Assembly: GCF_001281405.1 (NCBI RefSeq) | Contig: NZ_CP010401.1 | Coordinates: forward strand, 334,001 to 398,000 | Reading direction: 5' to 3' | DNA from: Bartonella ancashensis | Lineage (GTDB): Bacteria; Pseudomonadota; Alphaproteobacteria; Rhizobiales; Rhizobiaceae | DNA length: 64,000 nt | Part shown: positions 50,936 to 61,546 of the stretch, one piece after another | Layout of the letters: each line of letters begins with the position of its first letter | How positions within the stretch are numbered: the stretch's first letter is position 1 | Made by a program: the position numbers and the translations under genes | The notes under the pieces: generated by a model | Told to the model about the DNA's origin: nothing | Databases searched by the model: none | What the model saw: only the letters and a program-made list of their open reading frames with translations

Positions 50936-51595
50936 GTGATTCGTTTTGAGAATGTTGGTCTGCGTTATGGAATGGGGCCCGAAATATTGCGTGACATGAA
51001 TTTTCATATTCCTCGCGGCTCTTTCCAATTTCTAACAGGAGCTTCAGGAGCTGGAAAAACATCCCTGATGCGTCTCATGTTTTTGACCATCAAACAAACG
51101 CGTGGTCATATTGATTTATTTGGAAAAGATACAGCACTGCTCAAACGACAGGAGCTTCCTTCTTTACGACAACGTATCGGTGTTGTTTCTCAAGATTTTC
51201 GTCTACTCGACCACATGACAGCCTATGAAAATGTCTCTTTGCCTTTACATATTAAAGGACAAGAGGAAGCAGCTTACCGCCATGAAGTGGAAGATCTTCT
51301 CCGATGGGTTGGTCTTGGTAATCACATCCATGTTTTACCCCCCATTCTTTCAGGAGGAGAAAAACAGCGACTCGCTATTGCACGTGCACTTATTAGTCGG
51401 CCTGATATTCTCCTTGCTGACGAACCAACCGGCAATGTTGATCCACCTTTGGCAAAACGCCTTTTACGCTTATTCATTGAATTAAACCGTCTTGGTACAG
51501 CAATAGTCATAGCGACGCATGATATCTCCTTGATGGAACAAGTCAAAGCACGCCGCATGATTCTGCAAGATGGACGGATGGTTATTTATGAATAA
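50936..51595 (+). CDS. ftsE: Cell-division ATP-binding protein FtsE
   Basis: 219 residues. GASGAGKTSLMRL (about 36-48), LSGGEKQRLAIARAL and LLADEPTGNVDPP are the ABC motifs. With FtsX it activates peptidoglycan amidases at the septum. The start is GTG. The ftsX start lies eight bases before the ftsE stop ends, so translation is coupled. Confidence 0.94.
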   Translation: MIRFENVGLRYGMGPEILRDMNFHIPRGSFQFLTGASGAGKTSLMRLMFLTIKQTRGHIDLFGKDTALLKRQELPSLRQRIGVVSQDFRLLDHMTAYENVSLPLHIKGQEEAAYRHEVEDLLRWVGLGNHIHVLPPILSGGEKQRLAIARALISRPDILLADEPTGNVDPPLAKRLLRLFIELNRLGTAIVIATHDISLMEQVKARRMILQDGRMVIYE

Positions 51596-52562
51596 ATTTT
51601 TACCCATTTCTGACTTTAAAAAACTTATTTATAAGCGCAAAAGCACAACAAGATCAGCTATTATTCCGAGTAGTAATATATCTGGGCAAGCCTTGGTTGC
51701 TGTCATTGCTATTATGACATTTCTTTCAAGTTTGGCTCTCAGTAGTGTCGACTTGGTGCAGCGTGCAACCCATAACTGGAGCAACCAGATCAATCGTGAA
51801 GCGACAATTCAAATACGCCCCGTTGATAAAATTGATATTGAACAAAATTTAAAAAATGCTGTTCAATTAGTACAAACATTTCGTGGTGTACAAAAAGCTA
51901 CAATCGTTGATCAAAATTCTACAAAAAAATTGCTCGAACCATGGCTTGGAACAGATCTATCCTTTGACAAATTACTGCTTCCTCGTCTGATAATTGTTAC
52001 GCTAGAAGAAGGCAAAAACATCGATTTCCAGGCTATTCACAAAGCTGTTAAAGAAAAAATACCAGGAGGCCGATTTAATGACCACCGCTTCTGGATCCAC
52101 CATTTCACTACAATGGCACAGACAACTATCTTGATTAGCTTTACAATTTTAGCGTTAATTCTGGGATCATTGATGCTGACTATTATCTTCGCAACACGTA
52201 ATGCTCTAGCAGAAAATGTGCATATTGTTAATGTCTTACACTTCATTGGTACCCAAAACATCTTCATTGCCCAACAATTTGACAAACATTTTTTCAAAAC
52301 TGCGCTTCGTGGTGCTTTGTATGGTGGTGTTACAGGTGTTTTCTTTTTTCACATTTTTTCACTTTGGATACACCGTACTTTAGGAACTGTTGAAACAAAT
52401 CAAATTCTTGCTTTATTTGGATATTTTTCAATCAATATGAGCACATATATTAAGATTATTATGCTTATTTTCTCTATTTCTCTCCTCACAATACTCACAA
52501 GCCGGATGACTATCTTAAGACAATTGAAAAAAATGGATCAATATGACGATGGACTATTTTAA
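51588..52562 (+). CDS. ftsX: Cell-division permease FtsX
   Basis: 324 residues. Four membrane helices: one near 30-52 (ALVAVIAIMTFLSSLALSS), then three in the C-terminal part (TILISFTILALILGSLMLTIIF, the GALYGGVTGVFFFHIFS area, and IKIIMLIFSISLLTILTS). A periplasmic loop lies between the first and second. The FtsX fold matches the family of short permeases. Paired with ftsE. Confidence 0.92.
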   Translation: MNKFLPISDFKKLIYKRKSTTRSAIIPSSNISGQALVAVIAIMTFLSSLALSSVDLVQRATHNWSNQINREATIQIRPVDKIDIEQNLKNAVQLVQTFRGVQKATIVDQNSTKKLLEPWLGTDLSFDKLLLPRLIIVTLEEGKNIDFQAIHKAVKEKIPGGRFNDHRFWIHHFTTMAQTTILISFTILALILGSLMLTIIFATRNALAENVHIVNVLHFIGTQNIFIAQQFDKHFFKTALRGALYGGVTGVFFFHIFSLWIHRTLGTVETNQILALFGYFSINMSTYIKIIMLIFSISLLTILTSRMTILRQLKKMDQYDDGLF

Positions 52563-52646
52563 CATTGCAGCTAAAATTAAATAAATTTCAAACTTTCAAC
52601 AAAAGATAATCTAAAGATTTTCTTTTCCAAGATAGCTTCCTACATC

Positions 52647-53336
52647 ATGAAATATTACAAGCTCTTTTTCCGTTATTGCTCACCAACAATCCTTATTTTT
52701 TCGATTGTTTTGCTTTTTATTTGTGTAGATTTCATCATTTTTTCAGAAAAAGTAAGATATCTTGAACCTCAAAGCCCCTTACCGGAAGCCGATGCAATCA
52801 TTGTCTTGACAGGTGGGCATAACAGAATAACAACAGGACTGCATCTCTTACAAAAAGGACTAGGTTCACGATTATTAATCAGTGGAGTTAATACAAAGAT
52901 CGATCCCAAAAGACTAATCGACACTGCGCTTATTGATCCACTTCTCCTTGCTTGTTGTGTTGATTTTGGACATCAAGCAACAAATACCAGAGGCAATGCT
53001 GAAGAAAGTGCTTCTTGGATTAAACAATATAATTACAAAACAGTTTATATCGTTACCCACGATTATCATATGGCACGCTCCCTACTTGAATTTAAACAAC
53101 TGATACCTCAAGTCAGTTTCATCCCTTATCCTATCAAAGATCGAGAAACTGTAGATTTTATTAAACAAATGAATCAAATTCGTATAATAACTTCTGAATA
53201 TCTCAAAAATATCTATGTTCGCATCAGAACTTTATTAAATTTGGGCAAGCCCACTTCTACAAATATCTCAGATGCGGCAATAGACTTTCAGATTTTAAAA
53301 GACATGAATTTCACTGCCATCAAAGTCATTGGATAA
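52647..53336 (+). CDS. YdcF/ElyC-like DUF218 membrane protein
   Basis: 229 residues. One N-terminal membrane helix (about 12-32) is followed by a DUF218 domain: ADAIIVLTGGHNRITTGLHLL, SRLLISGVN, TNTRGNAEESASWIKQY and VYIVTHDYHMARS are the marks. ElyC and SanA of this family act in envelope integrity. It follows ftsEX as is common in Rhizobiales, which suggests a cell-envelope role. The exact reaction is unknown. Confidence 0.85.
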   Translation: MKYYKLFFRYCSPTILIFSIVLLFICVDFIIFSEKVRYLEPQSPLPEADAIIVLTGGHNRITTGLHLLQKGLGSRLLISGVNTKIDPKRLIDTALIDPLLLACCVDFGHQATNTRGNAEESASWIKQYNYKTVYIVTHDYHMARSLLEFKQLIPQVSFIPYPIKDRETVDFIKQMNQIRIITSEYLKNIYVRIRTLLNLGKPTSTNISDAAIDFQILKDMNFTAIKVIG

Positions 53337-53696
53337 ATAACTCCTACATAAGCACGAGATCTATATTATCTTTATAAATGGAATGACTGGCAAAATTTCT
53401 TTTTTCATCGATGATTCTTCTGTGTCTCCACAATAGATAAAAATTTCTTACAATGCGAATATTGTCCCTTTATTCCTTAAATGCAAATATCATCCATAAC
53501 AACGTGAATGACTCTGCAACATACCCCATAAAAGAATTTTCTTACAAAGGCAGATGAAACCACGCATATTTCCTGAACACCACACCTCTTCTTAAGGTCG
53601 TGAAAAGGTAAAATGACCGTACCTTTTTGTACATAACTCTTGTTATCTTTAAGATAAGGATTATCCATGCATCATGTTCTTCATAACAAATAAATA
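53337..53696. other. Spacer between the YdcF gene and macB
   Basis: 360 bp between convergent genes. A 63-codon frame on the minus strand (53477-53668) has no domain, and I reject it as a gene. No terminator with a clean T-run or other structure is visible. In other Rhizobiales a plsC-type acyltransferase often follows here as I remember it; none is seen. Confidence 0.4.
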
Positions 53697-55715
53697 TCAG
53701 TCCCGTGCAAGGGCAATAACAGGATCAAGTTGTGAAGCTTTTCTTGCTGGGAAAAACCCAAAACATATACCTATAAATCCTGCAAAAAGAACTGCAGAAA
53801 CAATTAAATTAAATGTATAGACCAAGCGGATCGGTGCATCAAACAGTACAAATAAACCACCTACTGAAAAACCCAAAAGGACCCCCAAAATACCCCCAAT
53901 CGCACAGACTAAAATCGCTTCAATTAAAAATTGCTGCAAAATATCACTTTGACGGGCACCAACAGCCATACGCACACCAATCTCGCTAATCCTCTCAGTA
54001 ACGGTAACCAGCATAATATTCATGACCCCAATGCCCCCAACAATTAATGAAATTGTTGCAATTGACGCAACCAACATAGTTAAAACTCGCGTGCCTGCCA
54101 TAAGATGCTCAAGGAATGTTTCTGAATTTTGAATGAAGAAATCTTTCTGACCATGTCGTTTAATTAAAAAACGTTGTACAGCTGCCTCAGCTAATCGCGA
54201 ATCTACATTATCAGCAATTTTCAGCGTAATTGCGCGAACACTCGTTGTTCCTAAGAAACGTGTTTGCAAAGCCGTATAGGGCATATAAATCTGCAATGTA
54301 TTAGATGGACCGGATTCTTGATGAGGAGCGACAACACCAATAATCCGTGCTGGTACCTGGCCTATACGTATAATTTTTCCAATAGCACTTCCACTTTCAT
54401 TAGGAAAAAGAGTGGAAATAGCACTTCTTTCAATAACCAAATCAATGGCGCGCTCATGGATGCTGCGCTGGTCAAAGGTCTGTCCTTCAATAACTTTGAA
54501 CCCCTGTGTCGCAAAAAATTGTTCGCCTACACCCATAATCACAGCACCAACTTCAATAGAACCATAATTAACTGTTGAGCTTGCTGAAATTTGGGGAGTT
54601 GCACCCGTTACATAAAATAATTGAGAAAGTGCTTCAGCATCTGCCTCAACCAAGCTGGTTATCTTTTCTGCTTGCCTATCAGAAAAATCTTTCCCTGGTA
54701 AAATTGTTAATGTATTGGTTCCAAAACCTTGAAAAATTTCAAGCAATTTTCGTTGCGTGCCTGCACCTAAAGAAACCATCACAACAACAGAAAAAATACC
54801 AATAATAACCCCAAGCATTGTTAAAAAAGTCCGCATACGATGTGCCTGCATTGCTAACAATGCCATCATGAAAGATTCACGAAACCGATCAATAAAAAGG
54901 TGAACAAAACCAAGCTTATGGTTGGTGATTAATGGATCTTTTATTTCAGATATCTGCCTATGTTCTTTTTGTGTATTTTCTTCCCGCTCATTATCTTGAT
55001 CTTGATGCGTTTTTGACAAGCTATCCGCAATAATTTTTCCATCACTCAATTCGATTATGCGCTCCGCTCTTTTAGCCACATGCATATCGTGAGTAACAAT
55101 GATAATAGTGCGTCCATCTTGATGAAGTTCATCCAGAATGCGCAAAACTTCTTCGCCGCTTTGTCTATCCAAAGCACCAGTTGGTTCATCTGCAAGAATT
55201 ATATCAGCATCATTCATCAAAGCACGCGCAATTGATACACGCTGTTGCTGCCCCCCTGAAAGCTGATTTGGGTAATGCTGCATGCGATCACTCATACCCA
55301 GACGCGTCAACAAGCTCTGTGCTCGTTTTTTCCTCACTCCCGGCAAACATTGTGCATAAATGGCTGGCATTTCAACATTTCCAAGGGCTGTCAACATCCC
55401 TAACAGGTGATAGCGTTGAAAAATAAACCCAAAATGATTACGCCGTAAAGCAGATAAATCATCAGCAGAAAGTGAAGCTATCTCTTTTCCAGAAACGTAA
55501 TAACGGCCAGAACTCGGTCTATCAAGGCACCCTAGAATATTCATTAATGTTGACTTGCCTGAACCAGAAGCACCAACAATTGCAACCATTTCACCCCGGC
55601 GAATGGTAAGATTAATATTCTTCAATACACGAACAGCCTCTTCACCTACACGAAATTCACGCTCCACACCTTCCAAAAAAAGGATAGCATCTGTTTCTGT
55701 TGGCTCTGCTTGCAT
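53697..55715 (-). CDS. macB: MacB-type ABC exporter (ATPase-permease fusion)
   Basis: 672 residues. The N-terminal ABC domain has [15 protein letters not shown] (about 49-63), [15 protein letters not shown] and [15 protein letters not shown]. The C-terminal half has a first helix near [20 protein letters not shown], a periplasmic MacB domain and three more helices ([20 protein letters not shown] and others). MacB expels macrolides, peptides or heat-stable toxins through MacA and an outer-membrane channel. macA lies 3 bp upstream. Confidence 0.95.
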   Translation of the reverse strand: MQAEPTETDAILFLEGVEREFRVGEEAVRVLKNINLTIRRGEMVAIVGASGSGKSTLMNILGCLDRPSSGRYYVSGKEIASLSADDLSALRRNHFGFIFQRYHLLGMLTALGNVEMPAIYAQCLPGVRKKRAQSLLTRLGMSDRMQHYPNQLSGGQQQRVSIARALMNDADIILADEPTGALDRQSGEEVLRILDELHQDGRTIIIVTHDMHVAKRAERIIELSDGKIIADSLSKTHQDQDNEREENTQKEHRQISEIKDPLITNHKLGFVHLFIDRFRESFMMALLAMQAHRMRTFLTMLGVIIGIFSVVVMVSLGAGTQRKLLEIFQGFGTNTLTILPGKDFSDRQAEKITSLVEADAEALSQLFYVTGATPQISASSTVNYGSIEVGAVIMGVGEQFFATQGFKVIEGQTFDQRSIHERAIDLVIERSAISTLFPNESGSAIGKIIRIGQVPARIIGVVAPHQESGPSNTLQIYMPYTALQTRFLGTTSVRAITLKIADNVDSRLAEAAVQRFLIKRHGQKDFFIQNSETFLEHLMAGTRVLTMLVASIATISLIVGGIGVMNIMLVTVTERISEIGVRMAVGARQSDILQQFLIEAILVCAIGGILGVLLGFSVGGLFVLFDAPIRLVYTFNLIVSAVLFAGFIGICFGFFPARKASQLDPVIALARD

Positions 55716-55718
55716 ATC

Positions 55719-56957
55719 TTATATCCCATCACTATCATTCAAATCAGACGGCATAACCGTTGTTGACGCATCACGTGAACCAATAATCACGACATCACCT
55801 TCATTGATTCCCGAAACAATTTCAGCCATTGTTCTATTATTGATACCGACAACAACTTGTTTTGTTACAACCTTATTTGCCCCAACCAAAATTTGCACCC
55901 ATGCTTTATTGTCTTTTGTTTCATTGTGTAAAGCATCACTTGGAACCAATAAAACATCCTGAGCACTATTCAATATGATACGAGCCTGAGCAGTCATGTA
56001 GGTCCGCAAGAAACCGTCACTATTATCGACATGAACAAGTCCATTATAATAAACCGCAGATGATGATAAAGAACTTGTACTTCCTGATAAACCAGGATTA
56101 ATGCCTATATCTGCACGTATTGATTCTGGTGCAGGATCTACTCTTTCTAAGGTGCCTTCATAGCGGCGCTGAATATTCCCTAATACTGTAAAATAAAGGG
56201 GTTGTCCGGCATGCACCCTAAGAATATCAGCCTCAGAAATCTGCATGGTTATTTTCATTTTTGACAAATCCCCTAAAATAGCAACCGTTGGAACCGATTG
56301 AACGGCATTAACATTTTGTCCTTCTTCAATAATCGTTGCAAGAACTGTTCCTGCTAAAGGCGCTTCTATACGCGTATAACTCAAATTAGCCTCTGCGCTG
56401 TTTACATCAATTTGCGCTTGTGTGATTTGCTCCTTAAGTTGAGCAAGCTGTGCTTTACGTATTCCCACCTGCACTTCGGCTTCATCAAATGTCACTTTTG
56501 AGGTTGCATGGCGTTCTATCATCTGTCTCTGACGATCTAAATTAGCTTGTGCTTGAAAAAGATAAGATTCTTGTTCCTGTAACCTGGCATTATAATGGGC
56601 TAAAACAGCTTTTTTCCTTTTAAGATCATTTTCTTCGTCGGTTGCATCAATCTCCGCCAGTAAATCGCCCTTTTTCACAACATCTCCAGGAACGACATGC
56701 ATTGCAGCAACACGTCCCGTCGTGCGTGCTCCTACAGCAACCAATTTATGAGGACGAACAATCCCAGAAACTAAAACGCTTTCCTCAATGTCACCACGCT
56801 TAACAACTGCTGTCATATAAACAGACGTATCTGAAGCAAAAATAGAGCGAGTCACTGAGATAAGCAGGATACAAAAAAGCACACATAAAAAAATGGAAAC
56901 TTTTTTACGTTCTTTGATAAATTTTTTTACCCATTGTATAATTGAACTCTTTTTCAT
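55719..56957 (-). CDS. macA: MacA-type periplasmic adaptor
   Basis: 412 residues. A membrane anchor is near 17-38. The HlyD-type adaptor shows a lipoyl half (AVGARTTGRVAAMHVVPGDVVKKGDLLAEID), a helical hairpin (about 95-180) with heptad-like repeats, the second lipoyl half (EAPLAGTVLATIIEEGQNV), and a beta-barrel part. It forms with MacB a tripartite exporter. A TolC-type channel is not in the window. Confidence 0.93.
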   Translation of the reverse strand: MKKSSIIQWVKKFIKERKKVSIFLCVLFCILLISVTRSIFASDTSVYMTAVVKRGDIEESVLVSGIVRPHKLVAVGARTTGRVAAMHVVPGDVVKKGDLLAEIDATDEENDLKRKKAVLAHYNARLQEQESYLFQAQANLDRQRQMIERHATSKVTFDEAEVQVGIRKAQLAQLKEQITQAQIDVNSAEANLSYTRIEAPLAGTVLATIIEEGQNVNAVQSVPTVAILGDLSKMKITMQISEADILRVHAGQPLYFTVLGNIQRRYEGTLERVDPAPESIRADIGINPGLSGSTSSLSSSAVYYNGLVHVDNSDGFLRTYMTAQARIILNSAQDVLLVPSDALHNETKDNKAWVQILVGANKVVTKQVVVGINNRTMAEIVSGINEGDVVIIGSRDASTTVMPSDLNDSDGI

Positions 56958-57351
56958 ACATTTACTTCCATAAATAAACTCTTCATCCCAAAACCCAACG
57001 CAACTCCCCTTTTATTTTCTCAAAGCTCGAATGCGCTTTCTCCCTCAATTTGCGATTTTGTCATTCTCTGCAATTTCATCTTCAGCAATTATACAATTTG
57101 TTAAAATTATTAGAAAAAATTGCTGTGTAGATATTTGCCTAAAAAACAGAAGAAATAGCTCTAGCTCAACTACATTGAAATTCGCCCTTTATAGCTAGGT
57201 TACTAATACTAAATAGTGCAGCCTAACAATGCACAGCCAAAGCGTAAAAAGGATGCAAAACCACCTTTCCACGTACTACTCCACTGCCGATTATTACATC
57301 ATAATTTGTTACTTAAAATAACTAATTTCTCCCTTCCACCCCGTAACTATT
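56958..57351. other. Spacer upstream of macA
   Basis: 394 bp, AT-rich, located between the stop of xthA and the start of macA, both read on the minus strand. It should hold the macAB promoter. I see no clear operator or coding remnant. Confidence 0.4.
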
Positions 57352-58167
57352 TCAAATTTTGCGTGAAAAATCAAATACCACACACACAGGAACATGATCT
57401 GAAGGTTGTGCCCATCCTCTCGTATCACGACAAATCGAAAGACTATCAATAAAGGGAACTAAATCTGGAGAAGACCAAATATGATCAAGCCTCCGCCCAC
57501 GATTAGAAGATACCCAATCACGCGCGCGGTAACTCCACCATGTATAAAGTTTTGTAGGTACCGGAAACTGCACACGCATCACATCAACCCATCCCCCTTC
57601 ATGACATAAAGACTGTAACCGCTCTGTTTCAACTGGCGTATGGCTTACAACCCCTAATAATTGTTTATGAGACCACACATCATCTTCCAAAGGAGCAATA
57701 TTTAAATCACCCAATAAAAGAGATGACAAACCATCTCTCTGATCAGCTTTTATGGTCGACATCTCCTCCAAAAAATCAAGTTTATGGCGAAATTTTTCAT
57801 TAATATGAACATCAGGCTCATCACCACCAGCTGGAACGTACAAATTATGAATTCGAATAGCCCGATGACAAGATTCAATAATAACAGAAAGATAACGACA
57901 ATCTTCTTTTTGACAAAAAAATCGTTTTTCGACCTTAACAAAAGGCAACCGTGAAACAATTGCTACACCATTATAAGACTTTTGACCATTTAATGCTATA
58001 TGGGTATAACCTGCTGCCTCAAAGTCCTCACGTGGGAATAAATCGTCAGGACATTTCGTTTCCTGTAAGCACAAAATATCCGGAGAAAAAAGGAACAAAT
58101 AACGTAAAATATGCGAAAGGCGCAAACGAACAGAATTAACGTTCCACGTTGCAACACTAACCAACAT
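57352..58167 (-). CDS. xthA: Exodeoxyribonuclease III
   Basis: 271 residues. AP endonuclease and 3'-5' exonuclease of base-excision repair. Motifs: SVATWNVNSVRLRL, ILCLQETKC (catalytic Glu), LYVPAGGDEP (Tyr), SLLLGDLNIAP (Asp and Asn), WSYRARDWVSSNRGRRLDHIW and SDHVPVCVVF (His). ATG 58167 is preferred; a TTG at 58176 overlaps the lolA stop. It is in tight series with lolA. Confidence 0.95.
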   Translation of the reverse strand: MLVSVATWNVNSVRLRLSHILRYLFLFSPDILCLQETKCPDDLFPREDFEAAGYTHIALNGQKSYNGVAIVSRLPFVKVEKRFFCQKEDCRYLSVIIESCHRAIRIHNLYVPAGGDEPDVHINEKFRHKLDFLEEMSTIKADQRDGLSSLLLGDLNIAPLEDDVWSHKQLLGVVSHTPVETERLQSLCHEGGWVDVMRVQFPVPTKLYTWWSYRARDWVSSNRGRRLDHIWSSPDLVPFIDSLSICRDTRGWAQPSDHVPVCVVFDFSRKI

Positions 58168-58172
58168 CTGCT

Positions 58173-58805
58173 TCAATCCCGACGCCGTTGCATTGCAATA
58201 TCCTGATATGGAATTTTGAACATTCCTGCGGCGAATCGAACTCCTGTGCGTACATTCTTGATTTCAACTGTTGTTTCTAAGTTCTGCTGATCAACAATCG
58301 TCCATCGCTGTAATGCATAAGTTTTTGGTTCAAAAACCATCCTAATATACCCTTTTCCAAGAGTTTTATCACGCAAAACAACCGTTATAGCTTCTAAATT
58401 TTCAGAAAAAGCCAACAAATTTTCAGATGACAGATTAATGCTATCTCCCAATAATAACTTCATAGGTGTCTGAGATAATTGGTAAAGATCCCAATTATTC
58501 AAAGATCGGTTATTAATACCTATGGATCGACCATCCGATATAATGCGTAAAGAACCCTCTTTATAGCTGAAGCGAATTTTCCCTGGACGTTCTAGATAAA
58601 ACGTTCCTTCCGTTACTTCACCCTTCGGGCCAAATTGTACAAAATCACCTGTCATTGTTTTAATCGCAGCAAAATGATTTGCAATATCCTGAGCACGTAC
58701 CACTTGAGAAGATGATTGCGCAAACGCTGAAAAAGATAAAGTTGCGCAAATAAGAAAACTACAAATAAATACAGCCTTATTAAATAATATATAAGGTGTT
58801 TTCAC
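58173..58805 (-). CDS. lolA: Outer-membrane lipoprotein carrier LolA
   Basis: 210 residues from GTG 58805, which has GGAAGG-type bases before it; open frame extends 12 codons further. The signal peptide ends near FSAFA. The beta-sheet core shows MTGDFVQFGPKGEVTEGTFYLERPGKIRFSY, then NWDLYQLSQTPMKLLLGD, typical of LolA. It ferries lipoproteins through the periplasm. It lies between ftsK and xthA, as in other Rhizobiales. Confidence 0.9.
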   Translation of the reverse strand: MKTPYILFNKAVFICSFLICATLSFSAFAQSSSQVVRAQDIANHFAAIKTMTGDFVQFGPKGEVTEGTFYLERPGKIRFSYKEGSLRIISDGRSIGINNRSLNNWDLYQLSQTPMKLLLGDSINLSSENLLAFSENLEAITVVLRDKTLGKGYIRMVFEPKTYALQRWTIVDQQNLETTVEIKNVRTGVRFAAGMFKIPYQDIAMQRRRD

Positions 58806-58936
58806 AGTTGTTCCTTCCCTCTTAATAATTAATAATCTCATATTTATTTAAATAACAATATCTTTACCCACAGAATAAGAAAAAATAGTATACATTACTT
58901 AAAACTATATTGAAATGTGAAATAAAACATCTATTT

Positions 58937-61369
58937 CTACAGTACTTCTTCTTCAGTAGATACTAAAATGTCTCGTTTACCAGCATGATTTGCTGGACCA
59001 ATGATACCTTCTTCTTCCATCCGCTCGATCAATGATGCGGCACGATTATAGCCAACCCCCAAGCGGCGTTGAATGTAAGAAATTGAAGCTTTACGATCAC
59101 GTAAAACAATGGCAACAGCTTGACTGTAAAGATCACTACCCACAGAAGCGAGTGCAACATCTGCACTATGATCTTCTGTTTCTTGAGTAATAACTTCCAA
59201 ATAGTCTGGCCGTGCCTGGGCTTTAAGGTGTGCTACCACCTGCTCTACCTCACCATCAGCTACAAAAGGACCATGAACACGTTGAATACGCCCACCTCCC
59301 ATCATAAAAAGCATATCTCCTTGCCCAAGTAATTGTTCAGCTCCTTGTTCTCCAAGAATTGTTCGACTATCAATTTTTGAGCTTACAAAAAAAGAAATAC
59401 GTGTTGGAAAATTCGCTTTTATGGTTCCTGTAATCACATCCACTGAGGGACGTTGTGTTGCCATAATCACGTGAATACCAGCAGCACGCGCCATTTGTGC
59501 TAAACGCTGTACTGCTCCCTCAATATCCTTACCAGCAACCATCATAAGATCAGCCATTTCATCGATAATAACAACGATATACGGCATGGGATCAAAATCA
59601 AACGTCTCTGTTTCATACAATGGCTGACCAGTCTCTTCATCAAATCCAACTTGAATGGTACGTGTCAGTGTCTCACCCTGATCACGTGCCTCCTTTAGAC
59701 GTTCATTAAACCCATCGATATTGCGAACGCCAACTTTAGACATCTTACTGTAACGTTCTTCCATTTCACGTACAGCCCATTTAAGAGCAATGACTGCTTT
59801 TTTGGGATCTGTAACTACTGGCGTCAACAAATGTGGAATACCATCATATACCGAAAGCTCGAGCATTTTAGGATCAACCATAATCAAGCGACACTCCTGA
59901 GGAGTCATCCGATAAAGAAGAGACAAAATCATAGTATTAATGGCAACAGATTTACCTGATCCTGTTGTTCCTGCAACCAAAAGATGTGGCATTTTTGCTA
60001 GATCTGCAATCACCGTCTCTCCTCCTATAGTCTTACCTAAAGCAAGAGACAGCTTTGCTTGATTATTAAGAAACTCCTTCGTTTGCAAAATATCCCGCAA
60101 ATAAACTTTCTCACGCATTGCATTAGGGAGCTCTATTCCAATGACATTGCGCCCTGGTATCACGGCAACGCGCGCTGAAATTGCGCGCATTGAACGAGCT
60201 ATATCATCTGCCAAACCAATGATGCGTGAAGACTTAATGCCAGCAGCCGGTTCAAATTCGTATAGGGTAACAACCGGACCAGGGCGTGCATCAATCATCT
60301 TACCCTTAACCCCAAAATCAAGCAAAATCATCTCTAATTCATGAGAATTTTCTTTTAAAATTTTTGGAGAAAGCCCTGTATCTTTTTCAACAGGAGGAGA
60401 AACAGAAAGATAATCTAAAAAGGGAAGAGTAAAATCATCATTTGATGAAATCCTGAATGGATTAAACGCAGCTTTCTGAGCAGAAACAATAGGGGCTTCA
60501 TATTTTTCATGAGTTATTTCTCTTATTTGCTTGCCATCATCAAAGATTGGCTCAATCCGATCAAAATTCACATCTTTTCGCTGAGATCGTCTGTTCAACA
60601 GTAATAAATAGCCCAATCGTGCTTGCACATAATAAATAATATGTAAAAATGCTCCAAAAACTGTAGTGAAAAAACCAAATTTTGTCTCATTAACAATATG
60701 GTCAGTATCTTCTTCTACATCGACAATTGGTTCCGTAATTTCAGCTTTTTGAATCTTTTTTTCTGTGCAAAATTCCTTTCTCCACACAACATCGCCAGCA
60801 CAAATGGCGCTAAAAAAACCTAAAAATGCAAGCAAAATTCCTCCCAATATGCTATAGAATGGAGACGAAAAAAGGAAAAAAAGGAAAAAAGCTGCTAAAA
60901 TTTTATCTCCTACAAATCCTCCGAAACCAACAGGTAAAGGCCAAGATGTTGATGAAAAAAGAGGTGTTCCCAGGGCAAAGAACGCTGTGAAGCACAATCC
61001 TGAAATTAACCATAAAAAAAGACGAAACCTAAAATTACGTATACCCTTATATGTCATCAATAAAAGCGACCAAAAAAAAGGCGATAACAGAATACAGCTG
61101 CTTGCCAAACCAAAAAGCTGCATGAAAAGATCTGAAAAGATCGCCCCAGGCCACCCCATGAGATTGGTAACCTTCTGCACATTAGCATGAGTTAAAGACG
61201 GGTCTTCTGCATTCCACGTCGCTAACGCAATAACACAGAAAATAATACACCCAAAAAGACCAAGACCAACAAAAACACCAATCTGTCGTAAAAAAAATCT
61301 TATAAGTGGTGAACTATGATTACTCGATTTTTCCGATACATCATCATAAAGGGAAGAATTATGGTGCAT
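58937..61369 (-). CDS. ftsK: DNA translocase FtsK
   Basis: 810 residues from ATG 61369. The N-terminal part has four membrane helices (about 30-190). A rather short linker, then the motor: VAGTTGSGKSVAINTMIL, RLIMVDPKMLELSVYDGIPHLLTPVVTDP, and VVIIDEMADLMMVAG with the ATQRPSVDVITGTIKANFPTR region. The C-terminal winged-helix gamma domain (QAVAIVLRDRKASISYIQRRL, SLIERMEEEGIIG) binds KOPS. It clears the chromosome terminus at division. Confidence 0.97.
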   Translation of the reverse strand: MHHNSSLYDDVSEKSSNHSSPLIRFFLRQIGVFVGLGLFGCIIFCVIALATWNAEDPSLTHANVQKVTNLMGWPGAIFSDLFMQLFGLASSCILLSPFFWSLLLMTYKGIRNFRFRLFLWLISGLCFTAFFALGTPLFSSTSWPLPVGFGGFVGDKILAAFFLFFLFSSPFYSILGGILLAFLGFFSAICAGDVVWRKEFCTEKKIQKAEITEPIVDVEEDTDHIVNETKFGFFTTVFGAFLHIIYYVQARLGYLLLLNRRSQRKDVNFDRIEPIFDDGKQIREITHEKYEAPIVSAQKAAFNPFRISSNDDFTLPFLDYLSVSPPVEKDTGLSPKILKENSHELEMILLDFGVKGKMIDARPGPVVTLYEFEPAAGIKSSRIIGLADDIARSMRAISARVAVIPGRNVIGIELPNAMREKVYLRDILQTKEFLNNQAKLSLALGKTIGGETVIADLAKMPHLLVAGTTGSGKSVAINTMILSLLYRMTPQECRLIMVDPKMLELSVYDGIPHLLTPVVTDPKKAVIALKWAVREMEERYSKMSKVGVRNIDGFNERLKEARDQGETLTRTIQVGFDEETGQPLYETETFDFDPMPYIVVIIDEMADLMMVAGKDIEGAVQRLAQMARAAGIHVIMATQRPSVDVITGTIKANFPTRISFFVSSKIDSRTILGEQGAEQLLGQGDMLFMMGGGRIQRVHGPFVADGEVEQVVAHLKAQARPDYLEVITQETEDHSADVALASVGSDLYSQAVAIVLRDRKASISYIQRRLGVGYNRAASLIERMEEEGIIGPANHAGKRDILVSTEEEVL

Positions 61370-61546
61370 GAACCAGTTCCAAACGCAAAACAATTTATAG
61401 GGAATATACCTAAGACCTTATAACAAAAAAATATAAACACAACCATCTTCACGATAATTTCTTTTTACAAAAGCAAAAAAGTGATACCTAGAGTAAAACA
61501 ACTCTTATCTCTAATGAATATGTCTCACGTAAAAAGAGAAAATATC

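Noticed and set aside
53477..53668. 63-codon minus-strand frame downstream of macB
   Set aside because: No domain, no ribosome site; lies past the stop of macB in spacer DNA.
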